A stretch of DNA of 64,000 bases, taken from the NCBI RefSeq assembly GCF_022539505.1, contig NC_061508.1, positions 98,063,276 to 98,127,275 on the forward strand. Reading direction: 5' to 3'. This document shows, one piece after another, positions 58,141 through 64,000 of the stretch; position 1 is the first letter of the stretch, and each line of letters opens with the position of its first letter. The notes beneath the pieces were generated by a model. The model was not told the origin of the DNA. It did not search any database and was given only the letters and a program-made list of their open reading frames with translations. The position numbers were made by a program, and so were the translations under genes. The stretch is from Lolium rigidum (taxonomy: Eukaryota > Streptophyta > Magnoliopsida > Poales > Poaceae).

Positions 58141-58319
58141 TCCATGGGGATGAAACTCTCCCTACCTGGTAGGTTGGCTTGTTGGTCTGCTTGCCAAGGC
58201 GTATCGATGCTCCTTTTATAGGCACGGCGCCGCTTCTGCTTTGTCTTGTTCCTCCGACAGGACGTCGTGCGCTACATGCTTTATCTCATCGAGCAGTGTG
58301 TCCACGCACGCGTCCTTAT

Positions 58320-58555
58320 CCTGCCGACAGCTTTAGTCACGGTTGCACCCTCCAGCCGGGACTAAAGCTTACCCAAACATCCTTATCCCACCGACGGTTT
58401 TCTTAGATGGCACAAAAACCACCTTTAGTCCCGGTTGCACCCACCAGCCAGGACTAAAGCTTACCCAGATGTCCTTATCCCACCGATAGTTTTATTAGAT
58501 GATACAAAACCACCTTTAGTCCCGGTTGCACCCACCAGCCGGGACTAAAGATTAG
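58320..58555. repeat. Three hairpin-forming CACTA-type units
   Basis: Three copies of TTTAGTCCCGGTTGCACCC ... CCAGCCGGGACTAAAG, about 110 bp apart (near 58332, 58422 and 58514). Each can fold on itself. Confidence 0.85.
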
Positions 58556-58739
58556 ATGACTAGCTTTGGATTCCTCTTCTTCCCGCCATTTCTTCCCTGT
58601 CTTCCCGCCTCTTTCTTCCCGCCACTTTCTTCCCGCCTCCTCTCTTCCCGCTCCCATTTTTCCCGCCATTTCTCACTACATATATGTAGCCCGGCTTGGC
58701 CAGCATTATCACATCTCTACAATCTCTCATCACTCTCTC

Positions 58740-59014
58740 ATGGCTTCCACCATACCCACTCTAACCTACCAGCAGGTGGAGGAGCTTTGCACCTCGAACT
58801 ACCCTTGCCCACCGGGCTACCGCATCCCCGCCGGCTGGAGCCTAAGCGCCGGAGGCGTGCCGGTCCCTCCCGTCCCTCAGGGTACTGCGCCGGGCGGCCA
58901 TCACGAACCACTACTACCTCGACCTCACGCCGGAGCAGCGAATGAATCCCCGCTGGCATCCCGATAACCAGCATACTTGGGACGCCTTCTTCATCAATCG
59001 TCGTGAGAGGGCGC
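58740..59014 (+). pseudogene. CACTA-associated protein of unknown role, N-terminal part
   Basis: Starts MASTIPTLTYQQVEELCTSN, about 60 bp after a TATA-like CATATATGTAG (58676-58687). PCPPGYRIPAGWSLSAGGVP and PPVP follow. A one-base shift near 58895 moves the reading to HYYLDLTPEQRMNPRWHPDN, TWDAFFINRRERAL. This short Trp/Pro-rich style is common in proteins of unknown role carried by Triticeae CACTA elements; I recognise it by style only. It is on the strand opposite the ORF2 gene. The Gypsy LTR at 59015 cuts it at RRERA, so the rest should resume beyond the window. Confidence 0.6.
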
Positions 59015-60612
59015 TGATACGTCCCAAACGTATCTATAATTTCTTATGTTCCATGCTACTTTTATGATGATACTCACATGTTTTATACACATTATATGTC
59101 ATTATTATGCATTTTCCGGCATTAACCTATTGACGAGATGCCGAAGAGCCGATTCTGTTGTTTTCGCTGTTTTTGGTTTCAGAAATCCTAGTAAGGAAAT
59201 ATTCTCGGAATTGGACGAAATCAACGCCCGTGGGCCTATTTTTCCACGAAGCTTCCAGAAGTCCGAAGAGGAAACGAAGTGGGGCCACGAGGTGGCGACA
59301 CACCAGGGCGGCGCGGCCCAAGCCCTGGCCGCGCCGGCCTGTTGTGTGGGCCCCCCGTGACGCCTCCTGACCTGCCCTTCCGCCTACTTAAAGTCTTCGT
59401 CGCGAAACCCCCAGTGCCGAGAGCCACGGTACGGGAAACCTTCCAGAGACGCCGCCGCCGCCAATCCCATCTCGGGGGATTCAGGAGATCTCCTCCGGCG
59501 CCCTGCCGGAGAGGGGAATCATCTCCCGGAGGTCTCTTCATCGCCATGATCGCCTCCGGATCGATGTGTGAGTAGTCCACCCCTGGACTATGGGTCCATA
59601 GCAGTAGCTAGATGGTTGTCTTCTCCTCATTGTGCTATCATGTTAGATCTTTTGAGCTGCCTATCATGATCAAGATCATCTATCTGTAATCCTTCATGTT
59701 GTGTTTGTTGGGATCCGATGAATATTGAATACTATGTCAAGTTGATTATCAATCTATCATATATGTTATTTATGTTCTTGCATGCTCTCCGTTGCTAGTA
59801 GAGGCTCGGCCAAGTTGATACTTGTGACTCCAAGAGGGGATATTTATGCTCGATAGTGGGTTCATGCCTCCACTAAATGCGGGACGATGATGGAAAGTTC
59901 TAAGGTTGTGGATGTCTTGTTGCCACTAGGGATAAAACATCGATGCTTTGTCTAAGGATATTTGCGTTGATTACATTACGCACCATACTTAATGCAATTG
60001 TCCGTTGTTTACAACTTAATACTGGAGGCGGTTCGGATGATAACTTCGAAGGTGGACTTTTTAGGCATAGATGCATGTCGGATAGCGGTCTATGTACTTT
60101 GTCGTAATGCCCTGGTTAGATCTCATAGTACTCATCATGATATATGTATGTGCATTGTTATGCCTTCTTTATTTGTCAATTGCCCAACTGTAATTTGTTC
60201 ACCCAACATCTGCTTATCTTATGGGAGAGACACCACTAGTAATCTGTGGACCCCGGTCCTATTCTTTACATATGAAATACAATCTACTGCAATTGTTCTT
60301 TACTGTTCTTCGCAAACAATCATCATCTTCCACACTATACATCTAATCCTTTGTTTGCAGCAAGCCAGTGAGATTGACAACCTCGCTGTTACGTTGGGGC
60401 AAAGTACTGTGATTGTGTTGTGCAGGTTCCACGTTGGCGCCGGAATCCCTGGTGTTGCGCCGCACTACACTCCGCCACCAACAACCTTCAACGTGCTTCT
60501 TGACTCCTGCTGGTTCGATTAAACCTTGGTATCTTACTGAGGGAAACTTGCTGCTGTGCGCATCACACCTTCCTCTTGGGGTTCCCAACGGACGTGTCAA
60601 CTACACGCATCA
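59015..60612 (+). mobile_element. Gypsy 5' LTR (gag-type subfamily)
   Basis: TGATACGTCCCAAACGTATC to ACACGCATCA, 1,598 bp, complete. The left flank GGCGC (59010-59014) should recur after the 3' LTR, which lies beyond the window. Confidence 0.9.
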
Positions 60613-60622
60613 AGCAAATTTC

Positions 60623-60640
60623 TGGCGCTGTTGCCGGGGA
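60623..60640 (+). promoter_or_regulatory. Primer binding site (tRNA-Asp)
   Basis: TGGCGCTGTTGCCGGGGA, 10 bp after the LTR end, one base from the exact tRNA-Asp complement. Confidence 0.82.
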
Positions 60641-60865
60641 GATCAAGACACGCTGCAAGGGGAGCCTCCCACTTCCAATCTCTTTACTTTGTTTTTGTCT
60701 TGCTTTACGTTACTTACTGCTTTGTTTGCTTCTTATATCAAAAACACAAAAAAATTAGTTGCTAGTTTTACTTTATTCACTGTCTTGTTCTCCATATTAA
60801 AAACACACAAAAAATTAGTTACTTGCATTTACTTTATTTAGTTTGCTTTATTTACTACTGCTAAA

Positions 60866-62943
60866 ATGGGTACTGTTGAGAATACTAAGTTGTGTGACTT
60901 CACTAGCACAAATAATAATGATTTCCTATGCACACCTATTGCTCCACCTCGCAACTACAGACAGAATTCTTTGAAATTAAACCTGCTTTACTCGAATCTT
61001 GTTATGAGAGAGCAATTTTCCGGTGTTAGTTCCGATGATGCTGCTGCCCATCTTAATAATTTTGTTGAACTATGTGAAATGCAAAAGTATAAGGATGTAG
61101 ATGGTGACATTATAAAATTAAAATTGTTTCCTTTCTCCTTAAGAGGAAGAGCTAAAGATTGGTTGCTATCTCTGCCTAGAAATAGTATTGATTCATGGAC
61201 TAAATGTAAGAATGCTTTTATTGGTAGATATTATCCTCCCGCTAAAATTATATCTTTGAGAAGTAGCATAATGAATTTTAAGCAATTAGATAATGAACAT
61301 GTTGCTCAAGCATGGGAGAGAATGAAATCTTTGGTAAAGAATTTCCCAACCCATGGATTGACTACTTGGATGATCATCCAAACCTTTTATGCAGGATTGA
61401 ATTTTTCTTCGCAGAACCTATTGGATTCAGCTGCTGGAGGTACCTTTATGTCCATTACTTTGGGGGTGGCAACAAAGCTTCTTGATGATATGATGACAAA
61501 TTACTCTGAATGGCACACGGAAAGAGCTCCACAAGGTAAGAAGGTAAATTCTGTTGAAGAAACCTCCTCCTTGAGTGATAAGATTGATGCTATTATGTCT
61601 ATGCTTGTGAATGGTAGATCCAATTTTGATCCTAATAATGTTCCTTTAGCTTCATTGGTTGCCCAAGAAGAACATGTTGATGTGAATTTCATTAAAAATA
61701 ATAATTTCAACAACAATGCTTATAGGAATAATTCTGGTAACAACTATAGGCCGTATCCTTCGCTAATGGTAATAGTTATGGTAATTCTTATGGGAATTCT
61801 TACAACAATAATAGGAGTGTACCCCCTGGTCTTGAAGCCATGCTTAAAGAATTTATTAGTACACAAACTGCTTTTAACAAATCTATTGAGGAAAAGCTTG
61901 ATAAAATTGATATTCTTGCTTCTAAGGTTGATAGTCTTGCCTCTGATGTTGATCTTTTAAAATTGAAAGTTATGCCTAATAGGGATATTGATAATAAAAA
62001 ATTTACTACAGCAAATTCCATCCAAGTTCGAATTAATGAGAATATTAGATTGATGTCCGAATTGCATGCTAGGTGGGAAAGAGAAGAAAATGAAAAACTA
62101 GCTAAAGGGAATAATGTAGCTAAAGGTTGGACTATTACCACCACTAGTAATGTTAATGATTCACATGTTGCTACACCTCCTACTATCAATGGTAAAATAA
62201 TTGGTGTTGGCAATGTTACTACTCCTAGTGCAAAGCGTGCAAAATTGCCTGAAACTGCTAAAACTGCTGAAACTGATAAAACTGCTGAAATTTTTCAAAA
62301 TATTGGGGACAATGATCCCATTGTTGTAGATCATAATGGTTTAGACTTTGATGATTGTCACATCTCTGAAGTTATAAAGTTCTTACAAAAGCTTGCTAAA
62401 AGTCCCAATGCTAGTGCTATAGATTTGGCCTTTACGAAACATATTACAAATGCTCTCATAAAAGCTAGAGAAGAGAAACTAAAACTTGAAACCTCTATTC
62501 CTAGGAAGTTGGAAGATGGTTGGGAGCCCATCATTAAGATGAGGATCAATGATTTTGATTGTAATGCTTTATGTGATCTTGGTGCAAGTATTTCTGTTAT
62601 GCCTAAGAAAATTTATGATATGCTTGACTTGCCACCATTGAAGAATTGTTATTTGGATGTTAATCTCGCTGATAATGCTATAAAGAAACCTTTGGGGAAG
62701 ATTGATAATTTTCGTATTATGGTTAACAATAACCTTGTCCCCGTTGATTTTGTTGTCTTGGATATTGAATGCAATGCATCTTGTCCCATTATATTGGGAA
62801 GACCTTTTCTTCGAACTGTTGGTGCCGCCATTGATATGAAGGAAGATAATATCAAATATCAATTTCCTCTCAAGAAAGGTATGGAACACTTCCCTAGAAA
62901 GAGAATGAAGTTACCTTATGATTCTATTATTAGAACAAACTAG
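60866..62943 (+). pseudogene. Gypsy gag-protease, truncated by a Helitron
   Basis: The best preserved of the three Gag-protease copies. The frame 60866-61960 holds MGTVENTKLCDFTS, RGRAKDWLLSLP and the Gag capsid region. A local shift near 60955-60990 changes about 15 residues, then frame is restored. A one-base loss near 61760 moves the remainder to the frame from 61840. That part has a coiled-coil-like region, KTAETDKTAEIFQNIG, and the protease with DLGAS (catalytic Asp at 62575-62577) and the complete C-terminal LGRPFLRT motif (62794-62817). The stop at 62941-62943 is made by the Helitron end, removing the last 15 residues or so seen in the copy ending at 27040. No polymerase follows. Confidence 0.85.
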
Positions 62944-64000
62944 TTGAATGCCGTGCGTTGCTACGGTCCTCAAGTTTATTTTCCAGACGTGAACATATAT
63001 ACCAGTGCAAACTGAAATTCTATTCAATAATGAGGAAAATGTTGGCCATGAAAAAATGATAGCAATATGTACTTTCAATAGCGATAACATGCAACCTCCT
63101 AAAATCTTCTCTCAAACCCATTGAGTATGGATAACAAATCTATATAATTTCCTTTTCGTAGCTATTGGTGGTTGTCAAAACATTTTTTTTACCATCATGG
63201 TAGGACACAGTGGTGCATTCTCAAAAGGTATACACTCACCCGATCGAGTGAAACATATAAGCTCAACAGACTGATGGCTATTGTTCCCAATACAAGAACT
63301 TCTAGTAGGTTATGTCTCTGTTGTTTAATACTACAATATAAACTCTCAGCAGACAAGAAACACATATCACCAAATATTATAAACGAAGCCGAGCTTGTGT
63401 GAACTATATCGCTTAACTCAAAACTTGATTGGATTCATAACTTCTGATCCCAAACAAAGCACAAAGGTAACATCAGAGACTGAAAGTGACTAACCACACT
63501 CCGAAGAGCTTTAGCCCATACCTAAATACCAAGAATATATATCAGATACAAACATAATAGTTAGTCGACAACAAACATAAGCAAGTCAACAACATTTTGA
63601 TATATACTCTGATTATCTTATCAAGTGAGCCAGAGCAGGGCCTTGTTGTTGAGATAGAAAATAAAATCACTTGACGCCATGGCAAATGCAAAGCCATTCC
63701 AGAGTTTAAGACGTACTTTTTTGTCACCGAGATCAAATACACTTAAATAAGTAATAAAACTGAGGCAATATTGGATGAACAATCCAGTACATCCTAATCT
63801 CTCAGTCAACCTGCCAGTTTTTCAATTGGAGCTTAACTGTATCTCATTGTTGTCATCTGGTCGACACACTTTTGTCAGTCTTGCACAACAACTTGATAAT
63901 ACTTGTAAAAATTTGGGTAAGGGTGCACTTAAGTTATGTCTTACATATATATAGTTATGCTTTTCTGATGATTGTGGTTGTTTTTGCAATGTGCAAAAAG
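62940..64000 (-). mobile_element. Helitron, minus strand, 3' end in window
   Basis: Begins CTAGTTGAATGCCGTGCG, the reverse complement of a typical grass Helitron 3' end: a CCGT...ACGG hairpin, a CATTCAA spacer and CTAG. The host base before it is A; in the uninterrupted copy the site reads GCAAA/TTATG (27001-27010), so insertion is between A and T with no duplication. The 5' end is outside the window. The minus strand near 63745-63620 has an exon-like open stretch (VFDLGDKKVRLKLWNGFAFA) that I cannot identify; it may be captured. Confidence 0.82.
63618..63750 (-). other. Exon-like open block inside the Helitron
   Basis: Reads YLSVFDLGDKKVRLKLWNGF, then AFAMASSDFIFYLNNKALLW and LT before a stop. 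The composition is protein-like and unlike the AT-rich surroundings. I cannot name the family. Captured host exon is the simplest reading. Confidence 0.3.

Larger units (their letters stand above)
52073..59014 (-). mobile_element. CACTA transposon, visible part
   Basis: Left end CACTGGTAGAAAAGGGGCC at 52073, preceded by ATC (possible 3-bp target). Subterminal repeats AACCGCGACTAAAGG and TTTAGTCGCGGTT follow, and more occur at 57185-57280 and 58325-58550. Its main gene runs on the minus strand, so the left end is the element's 3' side. The right end is not reached: a Gypsy element starts at 59015. The transposase (TnpD-like) gene is not in this part. Confidence 0.85.

Noticed and set aside
57798..58172. 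A repeat protein of 124 codons
   Set aside because: It follows directly from the 140-bp tandem repeat and has no independent support.

Overview
This window is plant nuclear DNA. It almost certainly comes from a Triticeae grass (wheat, Aegilops, barley or rye group). It is nearly all nested transposable elements, and I see no intact host gene. The main signature is a Gypsy LTR family whose LTRs start TGATACGTCTC, end CATCA and are followed by a tRNA-Asp primer site. At least seven full or partial LTRs of it are present, in two subfamilies. They look like the Sabrina/WHAM group; that name is from memory and unverified. CACTA ends of the CACTGGTAGAAAA type, Helitron ends and a Reina-type chromovirus fit the same assignment.

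Layout. 1-600 is a diverged tandem duplication. 1596-12908 is a minus-strand Gypsy LTR and internal region, split by an 8.96-kb Helitron (2257-11215) that carries pieces of host genes: a Cdc7-like kinase and probably a lysyl-tRNA synthetase. 12909-20633 is a non-autonomous Gypsy element with an LTR pair (12909 and 19903). It contains a third, different LTR (14923) and a CACTA end, a layout best explained by recombinational deletion. 20634-24311 is a gag-protease Gypsy element cut by a 100-N assembly gap (24312-24411). 24412-31240 is a second gag-protease element, lying in a decayed LINE (31241-36164). 36618-39115 is a PIF/Harbinger element keeping only its Myb/SANT-like gene. 39600-40800 is an unassigned TE-like stretch. 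41640-42280 is the 3' end of another LINE.

43131-51012 is a complete but dead Reina-type chromovirus: 266-bp LTRs and target duplication GAACA. A solo LTR (duplication AGGCC) sits in its integrase and an hAT MITE (duplication GAGGCATC) in its 3' LTR. From 52073 a CACTA element (Transposase_24 plus Ulp1-like protease gene) runs to 59014. There it is interrupted by a third gag-protease Gypsy element (59015 on), itself interrupted at 62940 by a second Helitron that leaves the window.

Nothing here acts as a pathway. Gag-protease copies lack reverse transcriptase and would need enzymes from elsewhere. Almost every coding region has stops or frameshifts. The parts most worth study are the gene-capturing Helitron, the paired gag-encoding and unknown-protein Gypsy subfamilies with conserved hairpins near the 3' LTR, and the recombinant structure at 14.3-19.9 kb.
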